Shown: positions 15,846 through 29,610, counted from the first letter of the stretch. The stretch: DNA of 64,000 nucleotides from Epiperipatus broadwayi (GCA_028023455.1 JAQFVV010006313.1:725519-789518); one strand, 5' to 3'. The notes: generated by a model not told the origin, from the letters alone. Numbers and translations: made by a program.

Positions 15846-16205
15846 AGTGCTACTGATCTTATTGCTCAAGAGTTCATAAAAAGTTTCAGCATGAGAACTG
15901 TTGATGCTAGAATAGATACAGAGACTTTCCAATCCCAAGCATGTGGCATTAATGTTTGGAAATTAATAAGATGTTTGAGTGCCATAATAATCTTGGAACT
16001 TCACCTATCCTAATTTGAATACTCTACCAACTGTGCCAAATTTTGCTGAGCAAAAAAAAAATACATATAGCTTTATTGTTCAGTAGTTCATAAGAAGTTT
16101 GATTGCCAGACTTATGGACACCAGAATCAATTCTGTAACGTCCAAATCTCAAGTCAGAAGCTTTACCAATGGCAGCAAACTGTACAGGATCAGTCAAGTA
16201 CAATG
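15846..16205 (-). repeat. Two tRNA-SINE-like copies
   Basis: Two adjacent related blocks (about 15850-16050 and 16060-16205) share GTTCATAAAAAGTTT / GTTCATAAGAAGTTT and matching downstream order. On the minus strand the first contains TTGGCACAGTTGGTAGAGT, close to the tRNA A-box and D-arm. The second contains CCATTGGTAAAGCTTCTGAC and AGAATTGATTCTGG, resembling an A-box/anticodon arm and a B-box. This fits decayed tRNA-derived SINEs. No intact cloverleaf is present. Confidence 0.45.
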
Positions 16206-16487
16206 TAGAAAATTAACATAATAATGGAGATTGAATAATTTTTTTCATTAAAAAACTGAATATTGACAGAAAATGCAACTATTTAGCTTAATATTGTAAT
16301 AGTCAGGATGAGCCATCAATCACATAAATCATCACCAGGATGACTTAAACCTCCACATCTCATGCCAACCTATATACTACTTCATTTTTTTATGTTTGGT
16401 GATCAGGGGAGACTCTTAAAATTAGATTACAACTATATGACTTCCCTGTGGCAAAATAATACCCAATGTAATATATATAAATTATAA

Positions 16488-16565
16488 CTTTTTGGGCTGT
16501 ACCATGTCTTATTTTCCATTAAACACCGATATTTTGATGGACTAGCATCCGCCACAAACCAGAAA
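16488..16565 (+). repeat. Partial copy of the 46.96-kb mariner-like MITE
   Basis: CTTTTTGGGCTGTACCATG followed by TTATTTTCCATTA and, further on, GACTAGCATCCGCCA matches the left end of the element at 46963 in the same order. Only the left part is present. Confidence 0.65.
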
Positions 16566-16782
16566 CAGGTCTGGGGATATTGGATGAGTAGGCATTAGAT
16601 AGGGATTTTATGCACAAGATTTCTGGCATCCATTGATTGCTCTGGTTGACACAGGTTGGCTCTACTGTATGGAGAGTTTTGCCTTGTTTAATTTAAATCT
16701 TTACAAATAAAACTCTAAACTCTACAAAAAATGTATTTTTTATGAAGTTTACAGTAATAGCTAACTAACCCTTCTTATATTA

Positions 16783-16783
16783 C

Positions 16784-16856
<73 letters not shown>
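16783..16856. repeat. (TC)n-(TA)n microsatellite
   Basis: Thirteen CT units change directly into about 24 TA units. Confidence 0.95.
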
Positions 16857-16857
<1 letters not shown>

Positions 16858-18768
16858 CTCAAAACAAAGGTCGGTTGTTCTCTAAATTAATTAAACTTAA
16901 GTAAAATCATTTTCTTTGATTAGAATCTGAATGCAAATTAATTTTAAAATTTAATTAATTATATTTTTTAATAAAATTTCGTCTTTGATTTTATCTGATT
17001 CTACAATAATTGTATGTTTTGTCACCTTTTCCCTAAATAAGTATAAAATTAGAATTTATTTTATACATTATTTTTTTAATATTTTCAACTTAATAGCAAG
17101 TATACTATATATATATATGATTGCTTCAAAATAAATGATTTTATTAAAGTATTTTATCAATACTTATATCTGAAACTGATTTTTATAGTTTTTTAACAAA
17201 AATGTAATTTAAAACCTACTGATTAATAGCATCAGTTATTAAACAATTGTTACTCAATTTATCAATAGTAATCCATTTTTATTAAAATAGTAGTTCATGC
17301 AAATACTACATTTTAATTATCAAATCATTGATGTTTGAATATTTTTATCAAGTTACAATAAATATTGTGGTTAAACATGAAGCATCATGGGAAAATAAAT
17401 ATATATGAATATCAAAATGAAGTGAGCAAAAGCAAAATAATGGAATTAATACTAACATGTATTACTGATATTGGCAATCCAGAATTGTTAAAATAGATAT
17501 CACTAGATGGGCAGCATATGTCCAAAATTGAATAATATGATTTGCAGATAAAAAAAAATTATAAGTGAAAAAAATATATAAGAAAGTTTATAAAAATGAT
17601 ACAAAAATAAAGTAAGCATTGGAGTAAAAATAATATATATATATTACAAGTCATGTTAGTTTGTTTATATATTTATTTTTATACAATTAAATGAAATATC
17701 GATTCTTATTAATGGGTATTTAGATTCATATTTTATTCAAATGTATTTTTTTTAGAATAATACAAATGAATTTTAATAACATAACAGAGAAAGTTGTTTT
17801 TGACAGAAAAATAAAAGTAATGATATATTATTTAAATATTTTTTGTTGTCATTCTTTTTTAGTATCTATGAGTAGAAGTGAAAATACATAATTTGTTTTA
17901 TGTATTTTTTTTTTTTACAAATATATATTTTAATGATAAAAGATGAGAGAAAATCTTTTTTATTCATTTTGATACCTAGAGGTAAAAATCATTTTCATAT
18001 TGGCAAAGTTGATGTAATATTTTTATGAATGCCTTCAGTTTATTACTTTTTAGTGTGAACTTTGTAACACTAATATTGCAAAATTATTATTTCTTTTGCT
18101 ATTTATTTGAATGTTTTTTTCTTATAAATTGTTTAATTTTTATATATTTTTTTTAAAAAAATATTGCAAATATTAATTTAGAAATGAAAATTAATCTTAA
18201 AAATAATATATCAAATAAATAAAAAGTGCAATAAGCTAAAAGAAATAATAAAAAAAATCATTTGCCTTCTATGTGAAGAAACATGTCTCAACAAACAAAA
18301 ATTATTCTCCAATACTGAAGTAAACTATTCATACAAAGTGCCTTGCAGTACAAGCCTTAGTAATCAATGTATGTGATGTTTCTGTATAAATCATTATCTA
18401 GTAAGGATTTTCTTCCATCCATTGATTATCAAGACATCTACTAGGAGGCACTGTTTTATAGAGAGTTTATTAGTACGTTAACAGTTTGTGTAAACACAGA
18501 AAATGGTGATCAAGTGATGTATAAGCAAAATTGTTATCAATAAATTTTTCATGAATAAAATAAATTTTCATTAAGAATTTATTCAACTACTGAATAATTC
18601 TTACAAATATTAAAACTTTATGTATAAATGCAAATAAAAAACAACAAAATGTGTATTTTTCAAAATAGGTGTTTTTTTAACAAAAGGATCTTAATGTCTG
18701 TAATAATTAATTATGTACTGAAAATAAATACTTTTAAATAAAAGCTAAATAAATATATCATTCACTTG
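16857..18768. other. AT-rich non-coding stretch
   Basis: No gene seen. Short TA tracts and poly-T runs only. A weak resemblance between about 16600-16680 and 18395-18470 (CATCCATTGATT followed by GAGAGTTT) may be an old repeat. Confidence 0.5.
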
Positions 18769-18772
18769 TTAA

Positions 18773-19519
18773 CCCTTTTCCCGCGCTCGACGAGACTCCT
18801 CGTCGACACCTAAAATCACTCTAACTTAGTTCGTTTTTATACGATAAAATTCGTTAAATACGTATTTAATTCATTTTTAAAAGTTCTGTACGATGGTGAC
18901 ATCTTCCGATTTATTTTAGAAGTAAAAAATAAAAAAAAACGCATTTTAAACCTAAACAAAGAAGGAACATTATTTGTGATTGGTTCTTAGCATGCTCTCA
19001 GCCGAAAAAGACATTCTGATTGGCTGGAAAGAACAAAGAAACTGCCTGATCAAAGAAAATAAAGAAAAACGCTGAGATTTTCATTTCGAATACGATTTAA
19101 ATTATTATTAAATAATATTTATGGAAATTAAACATAATTTTCAGAGAGAATAATAAAAAAACAAAATTATTTTCGAAAAATATTGAAGATTTAAGTAAAT
19201 ATATTGAAGATGTAGTAAAAAGAAATATTTACTTTTCTATAACGTAAAAGTCGATCTTTTTGTTTACATTATAACTTTTATGTTGCCGATATAGAATATC
19301 TTAGAATAAATAAATAGCAATTTATTTTTGAAAGAACTTTCGTTTTCTTCATGACCTGAAAAATTAATTATATACTTTTTATAAACGTATCTGAGTTGAA
19401 TTTAATATTATAGACGAATATGTTTTAACAATAGGCTTTGTCTTCAGTTTGTGAGTTGGCCAATTAAAAGATTTGATTTTTATCTCATACAACCAATGAT
19501 TTAATTAGCGGTTTAAGGG
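18773..19519. mobile_element. Non-autonomous piggyBac-like element, copy 1
   Basis: The 747-bp element is flanked on both sides by TTAA (18769-18772 and 19520-19523), the target duplication that marks the piggyBac superfamily. The ends are imperfect inverted repeats: CCCTTTTCCCGC at the left and GCGGTTTAAGGG at the right. Just inside the left end is a perfect 8-bp hairpin, TCGACGAG-ACTC-CTCGTCGA. It carries no transposase frame, so it would need an enzyme supplied from elsewhere. A second copy lies at 33567-34312 in the same orientation and is nearly identical, implying recent activity. CpG sites here are TpG/CpA at several positions in copy 2. Confidence 0.88.
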
Positions 19520-19551
19520 TTAAAAAACAAGTATTAACTTCAATTTTACAA

Positions 19552-19560
19552 ATATATATA

Positions 19561-19636
<76 letters not shown>
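19552..19636. repeat. (TA)n microsatellite, split
   Basis: Two TA runs are separated by TATGTAAATA. The left flank holds TTTACAAATA, so TTTACA/TGTAAA forms a short inverted pair around the first run. Confidence 0.9.
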
Positions 19637-19639
<3 letters not shown>

Positions 19640-19649
19640 TATTAATCAA

Positions 19650-20545
19650 TGTCTGTATTCCAATTATAATAAAATATATATAATTATTCAAAACAATACA
19701 ATAATTAATACAGTAAAACAATATTTAAAAAAAAAACCAAATATATACTAATTTAATAGAAGTACTTTCAACTATCTATGTAGTCATTATCAACTAGATT
19801 CAAATTGTATTAGAAAAAAAACGTTACAAATGTAAACAAAAAGTAATACATCATACATCAATTTTCCCACAATTCATTAATTTTTATATTGGCGGCCTGT
19901 TTGTTTATCAACTGTGGTTTTTCACTTTTTATTAACATAGCTTCTTTAATTTTGCGTTTATTATTATTTCTTTCAATACACAAAATCTTAACTTTATTAA
20001 AATCAAAATCAAAACCATAATTACATGTTACATTGTGATGAAAAAATACTGATGGTGATACATCATCATTTCTAACATTCTCTTGTCTTGATTTTTGCAC
20101 TCATTTATATAACAATAAATGCTCCTTTGATCTTTTCTCCAATGTACATTGAGATTCCCCAATATATGCCTTTCCACAAACACATAGCCATTTATATATT
20201 GCACAACTTTGATTTAAAATACCACACCTATTTTTTGAATTATTTAGTAATCTATTTAAATTAGGAGTAGTATAAAATGCAACTCAACATATATTTTTAT
20301 ATATCTGTTTTATAAATTTCACTTGTTCATTACAAATAAATGGTATTGATATCCAGGTATATTTTATTTTATCAATATCTATAGCATCTAAAATATTTCT
20401 ATTATTATTAAACTTAGTAACAATATTATAAATTAATTTATGATCATGTCCAGCTTTTAACAAATCCATAATAAATACATTTATGTTGCTTATTTTATCA
20501 GAACTATATTTACATAATTTATTATTCCTAAATAAAAATGATTTT
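19650..20545 (-). pseudogene. Penelope-like element 3' fragment, left arm of palindrome
   Basis: The minus strand encodes the C-terminal part of a PLE polyprotein. From 20469 down it reads MDLLKAGHDHKLIYNIV, then CAIYKWLCVCGKAYIGES, then TLEKRSKEHLLLYK. This is the GIY-YIG endonuclease core, with AIY in place of GIY, YIG intact, and the conserved R and EH. The frame continues to a NVTCNYGFDF tail and KIKEAMLIKS. One in-frame TGA (20101-20103) interrupts it where the sister copy has CGA (Arg), a CpG-to-TpG change. The coding part stops at 19858 and the arm goes on as 3' non-coding sequence. PLE proteins insert RNA copies by combining reverse transcriptase and GIY-YIG nicking. The RT part is missing. 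Confidence 0.82.
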
Positions 20546-20550
20546 ATTGT

Positions 20551-21419
20551 ATGGTAATAAAAGATATTGAAAAAAGAGGATATATTCCTTGGTATTCAAA
20601 TGTGCCAATAGCACATAAATTATCCGGTTTAAAATCATTTTTATTTAGGAATAATAAATTATGTAAATATAATTCTGAAAAAATAAGTAACATAAATGTA
20701 TTTATTATGGATTTGTTAAATGCTGGATATGATCATAAATTAATTTATAATATTGTTACTAAGTTTAATAATATTAGAAATATTTTAGAAGCTATATATA
20801 TTGATAAAATAAAATATACTTGGATATCAATACCATTTATTTGTAATGAACAAGTGAAATTTATATAACAGATATATAAAAATATATGTCGAGTTGCATT
20901 TTATACTACTCCTAATTTAAATAGATTAATAAATAATTCAAAAAATAGGTGAGGTATTTAAAATCAAAGTTGTGCAATATATAAATGGCTATGTGTTTGT
21001 GGAAAGGCATATATTGGGGAATCTCGATGTACATTGGAGAAGAGATCAAATGAGCATTTGCTGTTATATAAACGAGTGCAAAAATCAAGACAAGAGAATG
21101 TTAGAAATGATGATGTATTACCATCAGTATTTTTTGATCATAATGTAACATGTAATTATGGTTTTGATTTTAATAAAGTAAAGATTTTGTGTATTGAAAG
21201 AAATAATCAGACAGGCCACCAATATAAAAATTAATAAATTGTGGGAAAATTGATGTATGACATATTACTTTTTGTTTACATTTGTAACAGTTTTTTCTAA
21301 TACAATTTGAATCTAGTTGATAATGACTACATAGATAGTTGAAAGTACTTCTATTAAATTGGTATATATTTGTTTTTTTAAATATTGTTTTACTGTATTA
21401 ATTATTGTATTGTTTTGAA

Positions 21420-21440
<21 letters not shown>
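20551..21440 (+). pseudogene. Penelope-like element 3' fragment, right arm of palindrome
   Basis: Same family as the left arm, in opposite orientation, and slightly longer at the 5' side: 20551-20631 encodes IEKRGYIPWYSNVPIAHKL, absent from the left arm. Relative to the left copy it has stop codons at 20866-20868 (TAA for AAA), 20950-20952 (TGA for TGT) and 20959-20961. The GIY-YIG core (KWLCVCGKAYIGES) is retained at about 20980-21025. It also lacks roughly 60 bp near 21208, a deletion that shifts the frame to a stop at 21234. The 3' non-coding stretch to about 21440 mirrors the left arm closely. The two copies are head-to-head (5' ends inward). Confidence 0.82.
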
Positions 21441-21468
<28 letters not shown>

Positions 21469-21473
21469 ATACA

Positions 21474-21526
<53 letters not shown>
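21424..21526. repeat. (TA)n microsatellite, split with inverted flank
   Basis: Two TA runs are separated by TATTCAAATACAATACATA. This is close to the reverse complement of the sequence just before the first run (GTATTGTTTTGAATAA). Confidence 0.9.
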
Positions 21527-21528
<2 letters not shown>

Positions 21529-23084
21529 CTGTATAAATTTGCACTTTCCAATTTCCCAAAAGCCATACTCTTGTTGTTTAAGTTATACATTTTAAATGAA
21601 TAATTTTCTGCTAGAATCAAACTCTATCTGTCAATATAATCAAAATTTTTACTTTCTAACCAGCTTGTCAACTCAAAGATAATCTATTGTCTGCCCATTA
21701 TAATATTTTCAAAATCTTTCACTTCCTGAATTTTATCACTATGTAAGAAACTATTATGGCATTTTAATATGGTTTACATCTTAAAAAAACTTCTAAGCAG
21801 GTTGACCAACCAATATGGAGTAGGTCTTTATTCCATTCATGTTTTTTTTTACATGTTGAAAAACATAAACCTTTTAATAACAATCAAGAACAGTTTCCAG
21901 TACTGGAATGCATACTGAGTTAACACCTACAGATATACCTCCACACTCATATGAATGAATATATATATATATATATACTCATGGACCAATTCAAAAATAT
22001 CTATAACAAGATATCTCTTTGAAGTTTAAGTAACAATATATATTGGAGCATATACAATATATTGCTCACAAATCAGTTGGCTAACTCCATACCTCCAATA
22101 CTAGGAATAAACAATGTCTAATTGATGCAGCAATATAAAAATTGTCTTTAGAACCTAAGTTTTTTTACTTCTTTTTGAGAGTTAACCTCCATGTCCTAAC
22201 CACATCTCCTTTCCTTATGTATAATAGGTCATATTGATCATTAATTCACTCTGCTATTTGTGTCACAGAGATGCTAAAACACAACACCATTTTCTATTCA
22301 CTTGGACAGCTCTTGCTTGCACACATGATGTGACATTAAGAACAAATACACAATGCAGCATCTCCCTAAATAAAATCATAAGCACATATAGCTGAGGTGC
22401 ATTACTAGCTGTCTATGCAGTTATCTTCAGCTTGTATGCCTTACATTGCATTCACTGTACTTTTTTACTTAGTAACAACACCAGACATTACCCTGTCATC
22501 TATTCTAATAAATTTAAGCAGCTGACAACTATGGATGGTATAGAATTGCCTATACTGATATTTTTGCTGACACTTGGTCATATTTAAAATCATGGCACCC
22601 TATATTCTTCTAGCAAACCAAGCAAAAAAATTTCTCCAAAGATACACAGGACTCATATACAGCAACAATACTCTTCTATGCCTACATTCCATACACACAA
22701 GAATATTACACAATAAACTTTGTCATTGCCACAACTAATGAAACTTTTATGGATATGTAATAAAAATGTTTTGCAATGCCAAAACATGTGGCATAGCTCA
22801 ATTAGATTTTTTTTAAATTGTTACAAAAGGACTTGTAAGTACTTATTTTATGTGATTGGTCAAAAGTATACCAACATTGAATGAACATTTGATTGTGGAT
22901 GAAACCTCTGATAACCATGTGATATATGTAGATATAGACTCTGTATGAATGTATAAGTATTCTAACTATGTAACCATCATCTCAACAATATGAAAATATT
23001 TTTCCATAATGAATAATATATAATCACTGGCATAATCTATACCCAAGTAACAAACTTTATATACAATATTTTATGATCAGTGTT
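21527..23084. other. Non-coding stretch, no gene recognised
   Basis: Slightly less AT-rich than its surroundings, with short TA tracts at about 21960. I looked for the missing RT part of the downstream PLE between 22800 and 23085 and found no recognisable motif. Confidence 0.45.
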
Positions 23085-24060
23085 AAAAGTTATTTTAGAT
23101 ATATGGATGACATGCTTATTGTAGGATTAGATATGAAAAACTGTTTATTAAATTAAATAATATTGCTGGGTTAGCATGGATTATTCTTTCTGAAGATAGT
23201 GAGAAGAGTATAAAATATCTTGATTTGATTTTATGGAGAGAAGGTAATAAAATTAATAATAAAATGGTGTTGAAATCATTAACAATTAGAGGAATTGTTC
23301 TTCCAAATTCAAATGTTTCACTTACCTATAAATTGACTGGTTTTAGAACATTTCTTTTTAGAAATGATGTTTTATGTAAATTTCAGAGAGATAAAATGAT
23401 TAATATTGAAAGATATGTGAATGATTTATTGGGGTGGAGGATATAGAGGGGAACATATTTTATGTGCACTATATAGGTTTAGAAATAGATGGAAAAGAGA
23501 TAATATGGGGGGAAAAAGGTGGATAGCAATGCCTTATGTAAAGGATATTGTTTGTAATAAGATTACATCATTGGTATTAACTGATTTTAATGCTGCATTA
23601 AAAGTGGGTGCAAATATTGGAAGATTGATTATTAATGGTAAATATTTTATTGATAAAAGCAACAAAGGTAATATTATATATATAGTGGTATGTCATTGTG
23701 GATATAATTACATCAGAGAAACTAAATGTGCATTGAAAAAGAGGATTAGGGAGCATGCAGAAAAGTATAAATCTGTTTTTGCAGAACATGCAGTGGTTTG
23801 TAATGGAGAATTCTGATTTGATAGAGTTTTTATTTTGCATATGGAAAATGATTTGAAGAAAAGAAAAATTAAGGAGTCATATTTTATAAATAGTATGGAT
23901 AATGTATTAAATAAACCATGTAATTGTGTTAATATTCACAATCTATGGAAAATAGGGAATTCACATGGGAGTGTTATTAGTGTGAGAGTTTAATAATATT
24001 TAAATATTGATGTATTGCTACTTATGATGGTGGAATATGCCGAAGCTGGGTATAGCAAAA
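23085..24060 (+). pseudogene. Second Penelope-like element remnant (RT end plus GIY-YIG)
   Basis: A 5'-truncated PLE of a different family from the palindromic pair. 23097-23135 encodes RYMDDMLIVGLDM, the RT catalytic C motif (YMDD at 23100-23111). A stop at 23154 and a frame change follow, then KYLDLILWREGN and LPNSNVSLTYKLTGFRTF up to 23446, a second frame change, and RGEHILCALYRFRNRWKR. The endonuclease core reads NIIYIVVCHCGYNYIRET at about 23675-23720, with degenerate IIY and YIR where GIY and YIG are expected, followed by KKRIREH. TGA at 23814-23816 interrupts the tail; the same frame continues through RKIKESYFINS to TAA at 23991-23993. The 3' sequence to about 24060 includes ATGCCGAAGCTGGGTATAGC. 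It is inactive. Confidence 0.85.
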
Positions 24061-24126
24061 TATATTAATCTTTAATTTTATATAAGCATTTTTTGAAATT
24101 TTGTGTAGTTTTATTCTAGTGGATTG

Positions 24127-24234
<108 letters not shown>

Positions 24235-24342
24235 GTTGTACATAATCTTATATATATATATATGAAATTATTCATTCAACCTGTATATGTCACTGTGATT
24301 TTATATAACCATTGAGCACTGAATAAGGTTTATCCTTGAAAC

Positions 24343-24523
<181 letters not shown>

Positions 24524-24559
24524 TAATAATAATATAAAAAATACATAAATTCAACTTAA

Positions 24560-27500
24560 GCCCATTTTAATTCTGCAAACAGCTTAATAATAATGATAAT
24601 AATTATAAAGAAGTAAGGTATTTTTTTATAATTATCCATATCAAAAAATTAATCGTTTTATTTTAATTTAAGTAAAAAACCAACCGTTTATCTATATTTT
24701 GAACAAATTTATATAACATTAATTTATGTGATGCAGATTAATTTAATATCAGATTTGTAAATAGAGATTATATTAATTTCTTATTTAAGGTTTTCATTTT
24801 TATATTTTGCATATTTTTTAGATAATTAAAAGTTAACATTAAAAACAATAGCATGTTTAACTAAGTTCTGAATAAACAGATTTTCAGTGCAAGCTTTACA
24901 AATAAGCTCATTAATGATTATCTAACCTTCTTAAACATTATTTTTTCCCTACCTAACTTACATTAAACTGTTTTTAAGAATCTTTATAACTTGAAATATA
25001 TTAAATTGTGGCAGCTGTAAACTATTTAACTAACTATAATAAATGGCAAAAAGCATTAACTATGAAATGTCAAGAAATTATATTATTTCTCTAATAATAA
25101 CCATATGTTTTTTAAAAAAAGTGAGAAAAGAAGACTAATTATGTATATACTATACACATATATGCATTTATATATGATTAGATATGTGGATAGACTGATA
25201 TACAAGCAAACAAATCGATAAATAGATGGATAGAATGATGAAAGAGGCAGACATACAAATAGATAATTGCATGAAACGGTATATGCAAAGGTAAAAAAAA
25301 TAACAGATATATAAATAGATATGAAATTAATATAAATTTGTTAATACATATAAACATTTATTAATATGTACCTAAACATATATATGTGTATTCGACATAT
25401 ATATATAAATAAATATAGATAAGTTAATACATATAAACATTTATTAATACATACATAAATATATATATGTGTATTCGTAGACATGCGCATACAAGTATAA
25501 GCAGACCACAAAGAGAATATAAACATATATTTATTTTTAATAAAAATAAATAGTTTAATTAAAATATACATATTTTATATGTTTAACATTACGCCTAAAG
25601 AACATAAATTCATAATTGAAAAATTTATAAAAATTATTTGAATCTGTATATTTGCATTTACATGTATTTTTAATTGATAATTTATCTGTCTATCTCAGCA
25701 AGATACACTATCGCAAGAAATGATTTGCATCGGTTTGCTTATTTAATTAAAACAAAATATAACTTGACATGTTTCAGTAAAACAGTAATCAAATTTGATA
25801 CCTTTCAAGCATTTATGCGGGTGTTTTAACACAGTAAAATAATTAAGGCTTCTAATAAAGATTTAATACAAAAGCTGAACTTAATGATAATAATAATAAA
25901 TATGTATAAGTAAAAAATAGAACCTATTTTTAATTACACAGCAACGTGATTTTTGTTTCACAATTACTGCGTCCATAATGAAGATCAAATTTTTATTTAC
26001 TAATGCAGCGTTTAATTATTTTTTTACTAAGTTTTTTTTTTTTCTTTTTAAAGATTAGCTTACTTATAAATATGGATTGAAAAACGTTTGATAAATAATA
26101 ACTAGATGGCTTTCTGAATTAGCGATAGAAATATTAATCAAAATAATAATAATAATCAAGAAGTACTTGGAATTCAATCTCAGATAAAAAAAACATTATC
26201 CATTACAATAAAAAGATTATAAATATATATTCAACAATAGAGTACTAGTAATATGTAAAACTAGAAATGATAAATTTTATACTATAAAATTTGAAAAACA
26301 ATAATAGCTTTTGATATTAATATATATATATTTATACCTTTATATATATATATATTGTAACCTAATAAAAGTTCGCTCAAAAGATATTATTATATCTGAG
26401 TAAAGGAGTCCAAATATCAAGAATTATAGGGAAATTGTTAATAACCAGTATTATAACTCAGGTATATGGAAATCACGTGAGGTGAGTACACTAGTAATTC
26501 AATAAAATATAGCTCAGGTATACAGACAGTAATCTTATCCACTTTCATTTCTTGGTTTGATGTTAAGTGCATGTTTAAACAAATATTAAGTGAATATGGT
26601 CTAGCAGGGCGCCACTAGATTATCTGAATCTAGACATGGTTATATCTAATAACCTTTCACATGTACTGGGTTTGAATCCCTTTTTGGTACTTTATTTCTA
26701 ATAAAAATGAGAGATTTTTCTTTTTGAGCCATATCACTATAAGCACTAATAGTTACATAAAAGTAAAACATCTTTAAACCACAGTGGAGTTCATTGAACA
26801 TAAATCATTTCTCAGATCTTAACATAACAAATGTGTTTCAATATTTTTTTATAAGTTCACTAGCTCAGATTATATATAACTAATTTAGGATGGCAATTCA
26901 CTCATCCTTGCATGAAATAAATGATGGGATGTGGTTATAATAATACTAAGAAATCACTAAATATTATAAAATCAATATTTATTTATGGCCTTTAAACAGT
27001 TAAACAGCTCATTAATTAAAACATTGATGATGATGATGATGATGATAATAATAACAATAATGACAAGGGTTTCAACTACAGCTCTAGGACTAAGCCTAAA
27101 CATAAAACTAATTTTTATAAAGAAATTCATAATTATTGCTTAATTTTAGCATATTTACTTATATCTTAAATAACTAATATTCAACCATTGATGATGATGA
27201 ATAATCACACTTAACCAAGACTACACTTAATGAACTATATATGCCTCGTTTAATAAAACAAACTAATATTTATTACTACATTTCTAACATATACATAAAA
27301 ATTTCTAGATAAATATGAAAATTGACATGAATAATAATAATAATAATTGATTATATAACAATCCTCAGATTAATTTTAAGTTCTTCCCCCTTTCCCTTCA
27401 AATGTATTTTGTATTAAATTGGACGTCACATTGACCATGATTTTCACTCCATGAGAAAAGTATTTTAAGAAAATATTATCTGCTCATTAGCACACATACT

Positions 27501-29610
27501 TTAAAAATCCAACATGTAAATAGAATGTAAAAAAAAATGTTAGTAGAATTGAAAGAGCAAGTTTTAGAAAAGAGTTTTAAATCATTATCTCCCCCCTCCC
27601 TTCCAAGCGCTGAAATCTATACTTTTTCAAGACAAAATAATTTAATATTTTAACACCACCTATTATTTCACATTCAGTCGCAATTATACACATATAAAAA
27701 TATTATTATGTATGTGCATGTTTTATCCCATAATAACAAAATATTATTTAAAACCAAAATAATAATAATATATTAGTTAAAACTAAAATCATAACACCAT
27801 AAAAAAAAATTGTTTTACACATTAATATTTTTCATAACTGTAAAATTAATAAACAAATAATTTTCATACATTCAAGATAATTTATGAAGCTCAAAGTTAT
27901 TATTAGTAAGACATTCTTGTTTTAATCGATCTGAATAGACTTTAAAAGTTCTTTAAATAAAATATACCACTTTATTGCTAAAATGTTTATTAAGACTGAT
28001 ATCATAAAGAAAATAGATATAAAAAGTCATATTACCGATCTTTTGTTTGTGGCGAAATTCCAAGGGTTCAAACTTGTCTTGTATAATGTTTATATTTCTG
28101 CAGCTACCATTTCCATTTTACTGGGAACAATCTCTTTCTTGAGGTGTATAAATATTTGATGATGATGACTCTATTGAGGTTATTTGCTTTAGTGGATAAT
28201 TTGGAAATCATTATATTAATTTTTCTTCTCTTCCTGTCAAGCATGTGGATGAAATACAGCAGTTGTTTTCCCATTTGTAAATTTTCTTGAGTTTAGAATC
28301 AGTTGTTGTAACAATTAATTGGACTTGATGATTAATATTTATCAGTAGATTAATTCATCTTCTTTGAATGCAGGTGAATGCTTTCTTCCTTCTATAAAAA
28401 AAACATCTTATTTCTCTGGTCAGTTGAAAGGTGTAGAATATTATTTTAGACACAACATCTTTTCTTTCCTATGTGATGTGCAGCTTCCCCAGATAGTCCG
28501 GAACCGATGGGACATACATATAATTTTTCTAGCCAGACATTTCTTATATTTTCAGCATTCAATTGGATAGTTTAATAATCTGAATCATAAACAATAATCT
28601 TAATAATAATTCAAGACAGCTTTTTATATCCAATTTTTAGCTAACTTAACCAATCAGAGATAGCATCACTTGCTATTTTGGACAAATTTGTTTTAATTAG
28701 ATCTCTAATTTATTTTCAACTAAATTATTTTTCAACTGAAAAGTTTAATCCTTTTTCCAGACACTTTTGTTTAAAAAAAAAAAATAGACTCAATCCTTAT
28801 TTCCTTTCTTTTCTTTTTTTTTTTAACATCCAGGTAACATTTCAAATCTTTGAGCTTCCTTCTTTAGATCTTGAGATAAGACAATTTAATTTTTAGAGTT
28901 CTCACCCATTATAAGCTCCCAAAGTGAAACAATCATTTACAAAAAAAAAATTGCTACAAAGATCGATATCTGATTAAACAGATTTCCTCTTTTAACAAAA
29001 AATTGTACAAAAAAAAATAATTTGACAGATTTAATACTTCCTTTTCTTTCAATATTTAGGAAATGTAAATTTTTGTATGTAATGTACACACATCCTTCAT
29101 TCTTTCAAATCATTCATAAACTAACCTTAAATAATATGATTGCTAGCTTAGTAATTATAACCCAATTATTTAATTAAGTCTGTAACTTTTAAATCCCAAT
29201 TATAATTAAAGAAAAGCAAAATAAAAGTATAGAATAAAATATTAGAATTGATCAAGCATAGGTTAGTTTTAAAGAAAGTTAAAATGTTTAATATTTGAAA
29301 TATAAAACAATTAAATAATTTACACATACATTGCCTATATGTATGCATTATAACTTTGCTTTTTAACAGAAAATTTAAATATTAAATAGTTTAAATGTGT
29401 GTATTACCTTTCTATCAACACACAAACAAATAAAGCATATAATTGTTGTCCCACTCTTTCTCGGTTTAAAGCTTTTAGAATTTTGATCTGGTAGGGTTTG
29501 AACTTGGATGCCCTACAGCTTCTTTTATGGTTATATAAAATTGTGATGATGATTTTTGGTTTACCTTTTCTACATGCACATTACTATAAATTTATCTAGT
29601 GACTAAATTG
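24560..29610. other. AT-rich non-coding stretch with old repeat traces
   Basis: No gene recognised. At 26350 a TA run is followed by TGTAACCTAATAAAAG, which resembles the start of repeat copy B and other blocks here; a GCGCCAC box lies at about 26610, and TGGGTTTGAATCCC at about 26676 resembles a tRNA B-box. Around 29490-29520 GGGTTTGAACTTGGATGCCC is another B-box-like patch. Short GAT and AAT tracts occur at 27030 and 27330. Confidence 0.45.
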
